From NCBI RefSeq assembly GCF_008000815.1, contig NZ_CP042806.1:6076001-6140000 (forward strand): 64,000 bases of DNA. The letters are read 5' to 3'. Shown here in pieces: positions 1-8,590 of this stretch; position 1 is the stretch's first letter, and each line of letters starts with the position of its first letter. The notes under the pieces were generated by a model. That model saw nothing but the letters and a program-made list of their open reading frames with translations, ran no database searches and was not told the DNA's origin. This DNA is from Terriglobus albidus (lineage in GTDB: Bacteria; Acidobacteriota; Terriglobia; Terriglobales; Acidobacteriaceae). The position numbers and the translations under genes are program-made.

Positions 1-99
1 GTCGACAGCCGCCTCGGCTTTCGTCCGGGGAAGGCCGGTTCGATCCACAATCCGCTGAATGAGATCTTGCTTGATCAAGAAGGATTGCCTCGCCGCCAT
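1..99 (-). CDS. HU/IHF-family DNA-binding protein, 5' part only (cut by window edge)
   Basis: Read on the minus strand from the ATG at 99, the frame stays open for 33 codons to the window edge. The residues fit the N-terminal helices of bacterial HU/IHF histone-like proteins: a QDLIQRIVDRTGLPRTKAE-type segment, in which family members have an lysine/aspartate-rich helix, then a glycine-leucine turn, then a K-A-E helix. Such proteins bind and bend DNA as dimers and organise the nucleoid. The DNA-binding arm lies outside the window, so HU cannot be told from IHF. The gene is divergent from dcd, with about 160 bp between them. A GTG four codons upstream is an alternative start. Confidence 0.6.
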   Translation of the reverse strand, partial: MAARQSFLIKQDLIQRIVDRTGLPRTKAEAAVD

Positions 100-257
100 G
101 GAATTCTGCACGGGCTCGGAAAGACGCCATATGCATGTGCTGATGGTAGAAAGCGTTGAAAAGATTGTCAACGCGCAGCCCGTCCCGTAAGATTGCCTTT
201 TCCGGCTCCCTTTAAAAGGGGCCTGGAATTTGTTATCGAAGGAGATTCACCCCAGAC

Positions 258-812
258 ATGTCCATCAAGAGCGACCGCTGGATTCGGCAGCAGGCCATCG
301 AACACGGAATGATTCGCCCGTTCAGCGAGAAGCAGGTACGGGAAGGCGTTATTTCCTACGGACTGTCGTCGTACGGCTACGATCTCAGGGTCTCCGATGA
401 ATTCAAGATCTTTACCAACGTCAACTCGGCCATCATCGACCCAAAGCAGTTCGATGAGCGTTCGTTTGTGACGGTACAGGCGGAATCTGTCATTGTTCCG
501 CCGAATTCCTTTGCGCTGGCACGATCGATTGAGTACTTCAAAATCCCCCGTGACGTACTGACTATCTGCGTTGGTAAGTCTACGTACGCTCGATGCGGCA
601 TCATCGTCAACGTGACGCCGTTCGAGCCTGAATGGGAGGGTTTTGTGACCCTTGAGATCTCAAATACAACCCCTCTGCCGGCGCGCGTCTACGCCAATGA
701 GGGCCTTTGCCAGATTCTCTTCTTCCAGTCGGATGAACGCTGCGAGGTCAGTTATGCCGATCGCGGCGGAAAATACCAGAACCAACAGGGGATTGTCCTA
801 CCGAAACTCTAA
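258..812 (+). CDS. dcd: dCTP deaminase
   Basis: The 184-residue product matches the length and motifs of dCTP deaminase, a homotrimeric cytosolic enzyme of the dUTPase fold that deaminates dCTP on the way to dUMP and dTTP. Visible signatures are YGYDLR at 39-44, the nucleotide-phosphate-binding GKSTYAR at 106-112, the catalytic loop with an acidic residue around 120-128 (TPFEPEWEG) followed by TLEISN, and a C-terminal GKYQNQQG tail that closes over the substrate. An AAGGAG ribosome binding site sits just upstream of the ATG. The sequence alone does not say whether the product is dUTP or, as in bifunctional members, dUMP. Confidence 0.95.
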   Translation: MSIKSDRWIRQQAIEHGMIRPFSEKQVREGVISYGLSSYGYDLRVSDEFKIFTNVNSAIIDPKQFDERSFVTVQAESVIVPPNSFALARSIEYFKIPRDVLTICVGKSTYARCGIIVNVTPFEPEWEGFVTLEISNTTPLPARVYANEGLCQILFFQSDERCEVSYADRGGKYQNQQGIVLPKL

Positions 813-909
813 GGTTCATCCACTGGTCTCTGTTGTCGTTCCCAGGCAAAGCACGAATTTCCTCGTGTTGTGCCCGCAGCCCTTGTTGAGTAGAAATCAC
901 TGCGGAAAT

Positions 910-1566
910 ATGACACTAGCGTCCAAGAATCACCCTTTCCGTTTGGGTCTGATGACGACGGATCTCGTACGCCTTGCCGGCCTCGAGGCAATCTTCGAAT
1001 CATCGAGGATTGAAGTCGTCCGAATCGCGATCCCCGGCGGCTTCCGAGAGGACGAGATCTCCGTCCTCATCATCGACTCTCAGGCAACGGAGCATCCGTT
1101 CGTCCTGCTGGCATCCCTCGCACGCACGCATCCCTCGCTGCTCACCATGGTTCTGGGTGATCGCACGGATCAGGAATATGTCGAAAAGGTCATCGCTGCG
1201 GGTGCGCGCGGTTATCTGACCTACTCCGCGTCAGAGCGAGACTTCCAGATGGCGATCGATGCCGTACGTGAAGGCTCCATCTGGGCGCCCCGGAAGGTAC
1301 TGGCGAAACTCATCAGTCAGGCTCCAACCAACAGCCGAACTACCCCTGAGCCGCCGGAATTTACCCCGCGAGAACTTCAGGTTTTGGAGTTACTCACCGC
1401 CGGACGCTCGAATCGTGAGATTGGCCTCTCCCTCGACATTGACGAGTCTACGGTCAAAGCACACGTCGGCCGACTCATGAGGAAGGTGGGGGTGGCGAAC
1501 CGTATCTCATTGACAATGTTCGCGATGCAGCACCTGTTCCCGATCTCCGGAAGGAAAAACCGGTAA
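910..1566 (+). CDS. LuxR/NarL-type regulator with a degenerate receiver domain
   Basis: The 218-residue protein has an N-terminal receiver-like fold (about 10-135) and a C-terminal LuxR helix-turn-helix (about 150-210: FTPRELQVLELL, then SNREIGLSL and STVKAHVGRL). The receiver is atypical. The acidic pair expected near the N-terminus is replaced by LMTTD, only one candidate phospho-acceptor (D56 in LIIDS) is left, and the conserved lysine of the usual GYLLK motif is T104 (GYLTYS). Phosphorylation-independent activity is therefore plausible. The ATG at 910 was chosen because the open frame further upstream overlaps dcd and is not receiver-like. The target genes are unknown. Confidence 0.8.
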   Translation: MTLASKNHPFRLGLMTTDLVRLAGLEAIFESSRIEVVRIAIPGGFREDEISVLIIDSQATEHPFVLLASLARTHPSLLTMVLGDRTDQEYVEKVIAAGARGYLTYSASERDFQMAIDAVREGSIWAPRKVLAKLISQAPTNSRTTPEPPEFTPRELQVLELLTAGRSNREIGLSLDIDESTVKAHVGRLMRKVGVANRISLTMFAMQHLFPISGRKNR

Positions 1567-1868
1567 CTTTGGCCTATTTGCAAATTAGTAAACTTTTTTA
1601 GCACTTACGTCGATAGACCTCCGTACCGTTGCGTACTCTCTCGTAACCACTCAGAGTAATCACAGCAACACAGACCTGGGAGAAGCGGGGCTGACGGATA
1701 CGGGACCCACCGGGAACGCAGCCCCCATTTTTTTACCCCCCTACTTCTCCTCACTTCACCCAATCACATCCAGCTTTCTTCGCACTTGTTCCTTCGGGAC
1801 AACTTCTCTAATTGCCCGTCCATCCATTCCAATAGGACGAGGCGCTTGCGCCCGAAAGGAAGAACAAC
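1567..1868. other. Intergenic region, regulator to SYLF gene
   Basis: No gene is seen in these 302 bases. They contain a terminator-like hairpin (separate entry), then an untranslated leader with a small GGCGC-TTG-CGCC hairpin and an AAAGGAAG ribosome binding site for the next gene. Confidence 0.5.
1686..1734 (+). terminator. Probable rho-independent terminator of the LuxR-type gene
   Basis: GGGGCTG at 1687-1693 pairs with CAGCCCC at 1719-1725. The loop is long and partly structured. A run of seven T follows directly, so this probably ends transcription from the upstream regulator. Confidence 0.55.
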
Positions 1869-2561
1869 ATGAAAAAGTTTGCAGCAGCACTGTGTGGCAC
1901 GCTGTTGACCCTGGCTCCACTGGTTCACGCATCCGACAACTCCAAAGAGCTGGAGCGCCTTCAGGCATCCGAAGGCGTACTCAACGAGATCATGGCCACT
2001 CCGGATAAGTCGATTCCACAGAGCATTCTTGCCAGCGCTTACTGCGTCACCGTGATTCCTTCGTACAAGAAGGCTGCCTTTGTTGTGGGTGGACAGTACG
2101 GCCAGGGTGTTACAACCTGCCGCACCGGCCACGGCTGGTCTGCGCCTGTCTTTGTGAAGCTGACCGGCGGCAGCCTCGGTTTTCAGATCGGCGGTCAGGC
2201 AACCGATCTGGTCATCATTGCGATGAACCAGAAAGGCATGCAGGACATGCTGAAGAATAAGTTCAAGATCGGTGGCGATGCCGCGGCGTCAGCCGGCCCC
2301 GTGGGCCGCAACGCGCAGGCCGGAACGGACTGGAAGCTCAACGCCGAGCTGTTGACCTATTCCCGCTCCAAGGGACTGTTCGCCGGCATCGATCTGGAAG
2401 GTGCGTGGTTCGAACAGAATTCGGACGATACCCGCGATTTCTATGGATCGGCAATTCCCTTTGAGACCATCCTGAAGGGAAATACTCCTACTCCTCCTTC
2501 GGCTCATCCATTCGTCGCAACCGTGGCGAAGTACTTCGTGACCGCCAAGGCATCCAAGTAA
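1869..2561 (+). CDS. Secreted SYLF/YSC84-domain lipid-binding protein
   Basis: The 230-residue protein has a cleavable signal peptide (about 1-21, ending VHA). After it comes the SYLF/Ysc84 domain: a helical start (KELERLQASEGVLNEIM), then the glycine-rich sheet region with YGQGVTTCR, GFQIGGQATDLVI, MNQKGMQDML, the typical GGDAAASAGPVGR segment, and SKGLFAGIDLEGAW near the end. Eukaryotic members bind phosphoinositides, and bacterial ones are periplasmic or outer-membrane-associated with poorly known roles. The gene has a good ribosome binding site and is followed by a hairpin, so it is probably monocistronic. Confidence 0.85.
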   Translation: MKKFAAALCGTLLTLAPLVHASDNSKELERLQASEGVLNEIMATPDKSIPQSILASAYCVTVIPSYKKAAFVVGGQYGQGVTTCRTGHGWSAPVFVKLTGGSLGFQIGGQATDLVIIAMNQKGMQDMLKNKFKIGGDAAASAGPVGRNAQAGTDWKLNAELLTYSRSKGLFAGIDLEGAWFEQNSDDTRDFYGSAIPFETILKGNTPTPPSAHPFVATVAKYFVTAKASK

Positions 2562-2580
2562 CCTCTCTTGCATCTCAACA

Positions 2581-2609
2581 AGTGAGGCCGCCTCTCTGGC
2601 GGCCTCACT
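2581..2609 (+). terminator. Perfect 12-bp hairpin after the SYLF gene
   Basis: AGTGAGGCCGCC at 2581-2592 pairs perfectly with 2598-2609 around a 5-base loop. It lies 20 bases after the SYLF stop and 15 bases before the histidine kinase ATG. The following stretch is pyrimidine-rich but has no clean T run, so termination may be partial. Confidence 0.55.
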
Positions 2610-2624
2610 GCTCTTCTGACTATT

Positions 2625-4232
2625 ATGTCTGCCGCCGCACACATTACGATCTTACGGGAACAGGGCGATGCCTCGCGCCTGCTCGCAGAAGCAGGTCTGT
2701 CTCTTCTTCGTGCAACAGAGAGCACGCAGGCATTGTGCTTTGCGGTCGATACCGGGCGCACTCTCAGCGCTGCAGACGCAGGGGTTCTGCTGTATCGTCC
2801 ATCTGACACCGGCTCGGTGTGGTGTGCGGAACCAGGCGCATCTATGACGCCGCTTGCTGCCGACTTCCCTATACCCGATAAAGTCATTCGCATCGATAAC
2901 ATCAGTACTCGCTTCGGCATACCTGCTCTGCCGGAAAAGATTTCCCGCAAAGCGTTTCGCAGCTTGCTGGCAGTTCCATTGCCGTGCACCATCGGCGCGG
3001 GAGCCCTCGTTTACATCAGCGGTCGAACCGCCGCCTTTTCCGAGGAAGGTGTGTTCTCGATCGGCGTGTTGGCATCGCAGACGGCGGCTTGCCTGGAAAC
3101 CATCCGTTTACGGAAACAACTCGTCCTGCACGCCGGCGAGCAAAAGGAACATGCCAAACGTCTGAGTGAGCTTGCGGCGATTGTCACTTCATCCGACGAC
3201 CCGATCCTGAGCAAGGACCTGAACGGCATCATTGCAAGCTGGAATGACGCGGCAACCCGCGTATTCGGGTATCGCCCTGAGGAGATGATCGGGCAATCCA
3301 TCCTCAAGCTCATCCCACCGGAGTTCCATGCCGACGAGGAGCTTATTCTGAGCAAGATCAGAGCGGGAGAACGGATCGAACGCTTTGAAACCACGCGCTT
3401 GGCCAAGAGCGGAGAGCGGATTCCGGTCTCCCTGACGGTCTCGCCGGTCAAAGATGAAACCGGCAAAATCGTCGGCGCCTCGAAGATTCTTCACGACATC
3501 TCCAACCGCAAGCGGATGGAAGAGTCGCTCCTGCAGGCCGAGAAGATCGCAGCTACTGGACGGATGGCCGCCACCATCGCACATGAGATCAACAATCCGC
3601 TGGAAGCCGTGGTAAATCTGCTCTATCTGTTGCGGCCAATGGTGACCGATCCCCAGGGCATGACCTATCTCGAAACCGCGGAGAACGAGCTCGCTCGCGT
3701 CTCTCACATCGCCAAACAGACCCTGGGCTACTATCGCGAGCACTCTTCAGCGAAACCTACCTCCATCTCCGACCTGGTGGAGAATGCTCTCAAGGTCTAT
3801 GAGCCACGTTGCAAGGCCTATCGCATCACGCTGGAGAGGCATCTGGAGTCAGACCGGAAGATTGTGTTGCGCCAGGGCGAGATGCTGCAGGTGATCTCAA
3901 ACCTCATCACCAACTCTCTCTATGCCATGCCCCAGGGCGGCACCTTGACCGTTTCGGTGCAGGACGTCTCATTCCCCTCAGATGGAGTTCAGCTGCGCGT
4001 CAAAGACACGGGCATTGGTATTCCAAAGGAGAACCTCGAACGCATCTTCGAGGCGTTTTTCACCACCCGCAGCACCATCGGCACGGGGATCGGCCTATTC
4101 GTCGCAAAGCAGTTCGTGGAAGGGCACGGCGGGTCTATCCGCGTGGAGAGCAGCATCGCCCCTGAGAATCACGGAACCACCCTTGGGATCTTTCTGCCCA
4201 TTCACACGTCTCACGAGCTACAAAGCCTGTAG
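2625..4232 (+). CDS. GAF-PAS sensor histidine kinase
   Basis: The 535-residue protein has no membrane segment and is probably a cytosolic sensor kinase. In order it shows a GAF-like domain (about 20-160), a PAS domain (about 180-295, with ASWNDAATRVFGYRPEEMIG and a SKILHDISNRKR PAC end), a HisKA dimerisation helix with the phospho-acceptor H320 in AHEINNPL, and an HATPase domain (about 375-530). ATP-binding boxes are visible as N (NLITNSLYAM), G1 (VKDTGIGIP) and G2 (GTGIGLFVAKQF). No response regulator is adjacent downstream. The nearest is the atypical LuxR-type protein two genes upstream, so a partner cannot be assigned. Confidence 0.9.
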   Translation: MSAAAHITILREQGDASRLLAEAGLSLLRATESTQALCFAVDTGRTLSAADAGVLLYRPSDTGSVWCAEPGASMTPLAADFPIPDKVIRIDNISTRFGIPALPEKISRKAFRSLLAVPLPCTIGAGALVYISGRTAAFSEEGVFSIGVLASQTAACLETIRLRKQLVLHAGEQKEHAKRLSELAAIVTSSDDPILSKDLNGIIASWNDAATRVFGYRPEEMIGQSILKLIPPEFHADEELILSKIRAGERIERFETTRLAKSGERIPVSLTVSPVKDETGKIVGASKILHDISNRKRMEESLLQAEKIAATGRMAATIAHEINNPLEAVVNLLYLLRPMVTDPQGMTYLETAENELARVSHIAKQTLGYYREHSSAKPTSISDLVENALKVYEPRCKAYRITLERHLESDRKIVLRQGEMLQVISNLITNSLYAMPQGGTLTVSVQDVSFPSDGVQLRVKDTGIGIPKENLERIFEAFFTTRSTIGTGIGLFVAKQFVEGHGGSIRVESSIAPENHGTTLGIFLPIHTSHELQSL

Positions 4233-4292
4233 GCCCGGTGTCGACACGGCATGGAGCGTTTTCCTGCAGGTGTAGTGCCTCCGCATCGTATG

Positions 4293-4363
4293 GGCGTTTT
4301 CCGCAATGAAAACGCCGCTGCGCGCCGCGTCTGGGATACCCAGCAGCAGGGAAAACGCTCTAG
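4293..4363 (+). repeat. 71-bp interspersed repeat, copy 1 (type G)
   Basis: This segment matches, with few differences, the reverse complement of 44766-44838. It contains GCGTTTTC and GAAAACGC arms around a 6-base loop (4294-4315), then a CTGGG-ATA-CCCAG palindrome. A further outer arm (GAGCGTTTTCC near 4254) can pair with GGAAAACGCTC near its right end. It lies between the histidine kinase and the acyltransferase gene, ending 9 bases before the latter's proposed start, so it would be transcribed as structured RNA. Confidence 0.75.
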
Positions 4364-4372
4364 ACTGTTGTT

Positions 4373-5302
4373 TTGGCAACAAGCACGAACAAATCCGCGA
4401 CCTTTCGCCACTGGCTTGAATTCATTCCCCTGTGGCTTCTTGTTGGCGCCCTGCGCATCCTGCCCCGCTTTCTGGCACGGATCGTCGGCGCTGCCGTGGG
4501 TGCTGCGGCATTTCATCTGCTCTCCCGGCTTAGAAAAACTGGAATCCGCAACCTGGAGATCGGCTTTCCGGCGATGCCTCCCGAGGAGCGGGAAGGCATT
4601 CTGCGCTCACTCTACCGGCACCTCGGATGGCAGCTCGCGGAGTTCTGCCAGATGGCGGGATACACCGCCCAGCGCGCCAGCCAGTTCATCCGCTACGACG
4701 GCCTGGATAACTACCTGAAGGCTCGGGACAAAGGCCACGGCGTGCTGATCATCACCGGCCATCTGGGAGCATGGGAGCTCTCAAGCTTCTTCCATTCCCT
4801 GCGCGGCTTTCCGATGGCCATGGTGATCCGGCGTCTGGACAATCCGCTGGTCGACAGATTCGTCAACGGAATCCGCTGCATGCACGGCAACCGTGTCCTT
4901 CACAAAGATGACTCCGCCCGCGGTCTGCTGCGCGCCATGCATCAGGGAGAAACGGTCGGCATCCTGATGGACACCAACATGACGCCGCCCCAGGGCGTCT
5001 TCGTTCCATACTTCGGGACCCAGGCATGCACCGGCGCAGGCCTGGCACGCGTCGCTCTCAAGACCAATGCCGCCGTGCTGGCGGGCTTCCTGTTATGGCA
5101 TGAAGCAGAGAAACGCTATGTACTGCACTTCGGTCCGGAGATTGAGCTGACCCGCACCGGCGACCACGAGATGGACGCAATCACCAACACCGCTCGCTTC
5201 ACCTTGGAGATCGAACGCTATGTGCGCGAATATCCTGACCAGTGGCTATGGGTGCACCGCCGCTGGAAGACACGGCCTGAAGGAGAAGCGAAGCTTTATT
5301 AA
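4373..5302 (+). CDS. Lipid A biosynthesis (lauroyl/myristoyl-type) acyltransferase, HtrB/LpxL family
   Basis: The 309-residue protein belongs to the LpxL/LpxM lysophospholipid acyltransferase family, inner-membrane enzymes that add secondary acyl chains to lipid A. It has a hydrophobic N-terminal anchor (about 17-48) and the catalytic HX4E motif GHLGAWE (H130, E135). Other family hallmarks are an ILMDTNMTPPQGVFVPYFG substrate-loop segment and a C-terminal YPDQWLWVHRRWK. The likely start is TTG at 4373. No upstream ATG in frame fits, and the next candidates would cut into the anchor. It precedes an LpxD-like gene, which fits an outer-membrane lipid role. Confidence 0.85.
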   Translation: MATSTNKSATFRHWLEFIPLWLLVGALRILPRFLARIVGAAVGAAAFHLLSRLRKTGIRNLEIGFPAMPPEEREGILRSLYRHLGWQLAEFCQMAGYTAQRASQFIRYDGLDNYLKARDKGHGVLIITGHLGAWELSSFFHSLRGFPMAMVIRRLDNPLVDRFVNGIRCMHGNRVLHKDDSARGLLRAMHQGETVGILMDTNMTPPQGVFVPYFGTQACTGAGLARVALKTNAAVLAGFLLWHEAEKRYVLHFGPEIELTRTGDHEMDAITNTARFTLEIERYVREYPDQWLWVHRRWKTRPEGEAKLY

Positions 5303-5432
5303 ACCCAGGACGTGTCCTCAAACTCCTGCCGTCAGCGTTGCGTGCGAAAATTGGTCCAGATGAGGCGGAGGCCGAAGGCTGTGGCGGGGGCCACAGTCGA
5401 AGCTGACAATGTAAAGTACGGAGGCACACCTC

Positions 5433-6368
5433 ATGTTTGACCTTTCGCAGCTAGCAGCGAAGATTACGGCCTCCGGCTGTCCCACCTTTGCCTCGGCCGA
5501 TGAGGGCCCGGGTGAGATCGCTCGCGTTTCTGCTATCAGCAAAGCGACGCCGGATGCTGTCGTCTTCGCCAGTGATGAAAAGACGCTGGAGGCTGCTCTG
5601 CTCTCGGCAGCCGGGGCAATTCTGACTAAGCCTACGCTCGCTGCCGAGATCTCCGACCCTCGCATCGTTCTGACCAAAGATCCGCGGCTTGCCTTTTCCC
5701 TGGCAGCGCAACATCTCCTGGCTCCGCAGAGGACGGAGATTCATCCCTCTGCCGTCGTGGATGAGACCGCCACTATTGGGAAGGGCGTAAGCATAGGCCC
5801 CTACACCGTCATTGAGGCGCGAGTGAGCATCAGCGATGGTTGCGTCATCGGGCCTCGCGTCACCATCCATGCGGACACGATTCTTGGTGCTCGCTGCGTC
5901 ATTCAGAGCGGCGCCGTTCTCGGCTCCTTTGGCTTCGGCTATGCACGCTCCTCTTCCGGAGCCTATACGCTGTTTCCCCAACAGGGGACGCTGACCCTGG
6001 AGGACGATGTCGAGGTGGGCGCAAACTCTACCATCGATCGCGGCGCTCTGGAAGAGACCCGCATCGGCCAGGGCACAAAGATCGACAACCTGGTGCACAT
6101 CGGGCACAACTGCCGCATCGGAAAGCACGTAGTCATCGCGGCGCAGACAGGCATCTCCGGAAGCTCCGTGGTGGAAGACGGAGCGATCCTCGGGGGACAG
6201 GTCGGTATCGGCGAAAAGGCCATTGTCGGCCCCGGAGTCATTCTGGGCGGCGGCGCCGGCGTACTCTCGAATAAGAAGCTCTTCGGAGCCAACCAGGTCT
6301 TCTGGGGCCGTCCGGCCCAGCCGCTGAAGCAATATTTGCGAGACCTGGCCAAACTGCGGAAGGATTAG
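5433..6368 (+). CDS. UDP-3-O-acylglucosamine N-acyltransferase-like (LpxD family)
   Basis: The 311-residue protein has a short N-terminal uridine-binding-type domain (about 1-95) followed by many hexapeptide repeats of a left-handed beta helix (about 100-285). LpxD-typical segments include GSFGFGYA at 164-171 and the catalytic histidine H225 in VHIGHNCRIG. LpxD adds the second primary acyl chain in lipid A synthesis. At 311 residues it is shorter than most LpxD proteins (about 340) and has a reduced C-terminal helix, so it may be a second, divergent paralogue. A GGAGG-type ribosome binding site precedes the ATG. The next gene starts 3 bases after its stop, implying co-translation. Confidence 0.85.
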   Translation: MFDLSQLAAKITASGCPTFASADEGPGEIARVSAISKATPDAVVFASDEKTLEAALLSAAGAILTKPTLAAEISDPRIVLTKDPRLAFSLAAQHLLAPQRTEIHPSAVVDETATIGKGVSIGPYTVIEARVSISDGCVIGPRVTIHADTILGARCVIQSGAVLGSFGFGYARSSSGAYTLFPQQGTLTLEDDVEVGANSTIDRGALEETRIGQGTKIDNLVHIGHNCRIGKHVVIAAQTGISGSSVVEDGAILGGQVGIGEKAIVGPGVILGGGAGVLSNKKLFGANQVFWGRPAQPLKQYLRDLAKLRKD

Positions 6369-6371
6369 GGC

Positions 6372-7016
6372 ATGCTCGTCGTCATCGGCGGACACACACG
6401 CAATATCGGCAAGACCTCTGCCGTCTGCGAGTTGATACGCACCTTCCCTGCCCTGCACTGGACCGCGGTCAAGATCACGCAGTACGGCCACTACGTCTGC
6501 TCCGCCGATGGCGAGCCATGTGACTGCCAGACAGCCGACCACACCATCGCTCTGACCGAAGAACGCACCTCGACCTCCGGGACAGACACCAGCCGGTATC
6601 TCGCAGCCGGTGCGGCCCGCTCCCTGTGGCTGCGGACCCGCCAGGGACAACTCGCCGAAGCGATGCCCCGGCTGCGCGCCGAGCTGGCTAAGTCAGCCAA
6701 CAACATCCTGGAATCGAACTCAGTGATGCGGTTCCTGAGACCCGACCTCTACCTGGTAGTACTCTCGCCGGAGACAGCCGACTTCAAGCCCTCGGCACAG
6801 TACGTCCTGGACCGCGCCGATGCTTACCTGCTGACAGCGAAACCGAACGCCCCCGCATGGCAAGGCATCTCGCTGCGGTTATTGTCTGGAAAGCCCAACT
6901 TCGCATACATGGCAGGAGAACCGTTCTCACCCGAGTTGAAGGCTTGGCTTGCCGAGCGTTTGGGACAAATTTCGGGGTCGCGTGTTGGGTGGGAGCAGCG
7001 GGCTTCAGCCCGCTGA
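6372..7016 (+). CDS. P-loop NTPase-like protein, MobB-like, function unassigned
   Basis: The 214-residue protein opens with a beta strand and a P-loop-like GGHTRNIGKTS (7-17) resembling MobB and dethiobiotin-synthetase-type NTPases. The spacing to GKT is one residue longer than the classical Walker A. A conserved-looking segment around 45-75 contains three cysteines (C48, C54, C56 in the SADGEPCDC region), which could bind metal, followed by SGTDTSRYLAAGA. It starts 3 bases after the lpxD-like gene, suggesting one operon, but no molybdopterin genes are nearby. The last residues (WEQRASAR and the stop) are encoded by the palindromic repeat that begins at 6991, so the C-terminus was created or replaced by the repeat. 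Confidence 0.6.
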   Translation: MLVVIGGHTRNIGKTSAVCELIRTFPALHWTAVKITQYGHYVCSADGEPCDCQTADHTIALTEERTSTSGTDTSRYLAAGAARSLWLRTRQGQLAEAMPRLRAELAKSANNILESNSVMRFLRPDLYLVVLSPETADFKPSAQYVLDRADAYLLTAKPNAPAWQGISLRLLSGKPNFAYMAGEPFSPELKAWLAERLGQISGSRVGWEQRASAR

Positions 7017-7139
7017 TTAAGCGTAAAAAGTAATCGGGCTTTAGCCCTGGGTCTTCTCTATCCATCAGGAAAAGACCCAGGGCTAAAGCCCGACTTTTAT
7101 AAGCCAATAGACCGTGGGCTGAAGCCCACGGCTCCCACC
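6991..7139. repeat. Type A multi-hairpin intergenic repeat, copy 1
   Basis: About 149 bp: GTGGGAGCAGCGGGCTTCAG at the left and the complementary GGCTCCCACC at the right. In between are three nested or adjacent palindromes with cores GGGCTTCAGCCC, GGGCTTTAGCCC paired with GGGCTAAAGCCC, and GGGCTGAAGCCC. It fills the whole space between two converging genes, supplies the stop codon of the left one and abuts the TAG of the right one. As RNA it would fold into a large cruciform-like structure and may serve as a bidirectional terminator. Other copies start at 14554, 27819 and 30212. Confidence 0.9.
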
Positions 7140-8590
7140 TAGTTGTCGAAGTTCGTCAACGCATCCATGAATGCGACATCCAGAACCGTACCCTGAATGG
7201 TGATCTGGCTGTTGTTGATCTCCGATCCATCAGAGGTATTGAACGCATGGATCTGGCCGCCGTAGGCCGTGTACACCTTGTGCAGGCTCTGCACCCAGCA
7301 CAGGCCCGTCAGGTCGCCATAGTAGTAGAGGTTGTAATCCTGGTTGGGATACTTCACGGTGGTGTTGGCGTTGCGATTCACCGAGGGCACAATCTGCACG
7401 GAGCTGGCTGAGCGGTCAAAGCGGGTCAGGCAGTTGTAGTTTGCCGCCTGGGTCGCATTACCAAGATCCGCCTGGTGTGCACGCTCACCGTTCGCGCAGC
7501 TCTGCGATCCGACCCAGAGCGTGTTGTCGTCTCCGAAGAGCATCTTGGTGTGATAGCCGTCAGAGATCGAGTACTTGCCCGTCACTGTCTTCGTGGAGAG
7601 ATTCAGCGTGGAGAGGTTCCCCGACCAATACCCGTCAGCAAGGAATTGCTGCCCGCTCAAATAAAGCGTCGAACCATCTGTCAGCGCCGCCGTCACACCT
7701 CCGGGCACAGCCACCGTCTGAGACAGATAGTTGGGCTCGGGCGAGACCGTCGGGATGTTGTAGATGGTCAGGTTGCTGAGGTTCAGGAAGCCGACGCCGG
7801 CCGTCGTGCCGCCGCACTCCGGGCCACAGTTCAGGATGTAAGCCTGGCTGCCGTCATTGGAAAAGTAGGCGCCGACCGGACGATCGAAGGAGCCCGTCAC
7901 CTTCACCAGGCAGTAAACCGGCAACTGATATGGCTGGCAGTCCACCGAGCCCGGAGGCACGGCCTGATTGCTGTTCAGCTTCACCAGGCGATAGATGTTG
8001 TTGCCATTCCGCTGCATGGCCAGCACGACCGTGTTGCCCTGGTTCACGAAGACCCGGTTCACATTCGGCAGGTTGAGCGAATAGCTGGCCTGGGTTGCAC
8101 CACGGATCACCACCTGAAGCTGGCCGGCAGTCTCCTGCGCCGAGTAGACCATGGTCTGGTCGGTAGAAACCTTGATTCCGTCCGGAACGGCGGTTCTATT
8201 GATCAGCGTCGCGGCCGCGCCGCCGGTCTTCTCGCCACCGTAGTCGATGGCCGCCAGAGAGCCGTCGCCCTGGGCGTAGACATAGCCGGCGACCTGCTCC
8301 GGGAAGTTCAGGATCGGGCTCGGCGAGTTCCCCGAGTATCCCGAAATGGTGTAGGACGAGTTCGCGTCAAAGATGTTGTTGCGCAGGTCACGCTGCCCGT
8401 CCAGAATCTGCAGCCCGCCGCTCAGCGTGCTGGTGTAGGAGGCGAGCACGCGATACGCGAACTTGCTGGGAGGAATCGGGCGTCCGGCGTAGGTGTATTG
8501 CGGAAACTTATAGTAGCGGACACCGCAGGCGCTCAGCACCAGAGCCACAGCGGTCAGGGCTGCAAAAACATACAACTTACGCTTCATCAA
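7139..8590 (-). CDS. Secreted lipoprotein, probable beta-propeller, function unknown
   Basis: The 483-residue product starts with a lipoprotein signal (MKRKLYVFAALTAVALVLSAC, lipobox LSAC, lipidated Cys about 22). I do not recognise the mature part. It contains repeated short beta-strand patterns ending in turns (for example VYSAQETAGQLQVVIRG, AYFSNDGSQAYILNCGPEC, LWVGSQSCANG), consistent with a seven-bladed-propeller-like or surface-layer-type repeat domain. Two cysteine pairs suggest disulfides. It lacks a recognisable catalytic motif. It is convergent with the MobB-like gene across a palindromic repeat. Either of two adjacent ATG codons (8590 or 8587) may be the start. Confidence 0.65.
   Translation of the reverse strand: MMKRKLYVFAALTAVALVLSACGVRYYKFPQYTYAGRPIPPSKFAYRVLASYTSTLSGGLQILDGQRDLRNNIFDANSSYTISGYSGNSPSPILNFPEQVAGYVYAQGDGSLAAIDYGGEKTGGAAATLINRTAVPDGIKVSTDQTMVYSAQETAGQLQVVIRGATQASYSLNLPNVNRVFVNQGNTVVLAMQRNGNNIYRLVKLNSNQAVPPGSVDCQPYQLPVYCLVKVTGSFDRPVGAYFSNDGSQAYILNCGPECGGTTAGVGFLNLSNLTIYNIPTVSPEPNYLSQTVAVPGGVTAALTDGSTLYLSGQQFLADGYWSGNLSTLNLSTKTVTGKYSISDGYHTKMLFGDDNTLWVGSQSCANGERAHQADLGNATQAANYNCLTRFDRSASSVQIVPSVNRNANTTVKYPNQDYNLYYYGDLTGLCWVQSLHKVYTAYGGQIHAFNTSDGSEINNSQITIQGTVLDVAFMDALTNFDN

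Noticed and set aside
6372-7016. Naming the P-loop gene mobB
   Set aside because: The P-loop spacing is atypical and no molybdenum-cofactor genes are nearby, so only MobB-like was stated.
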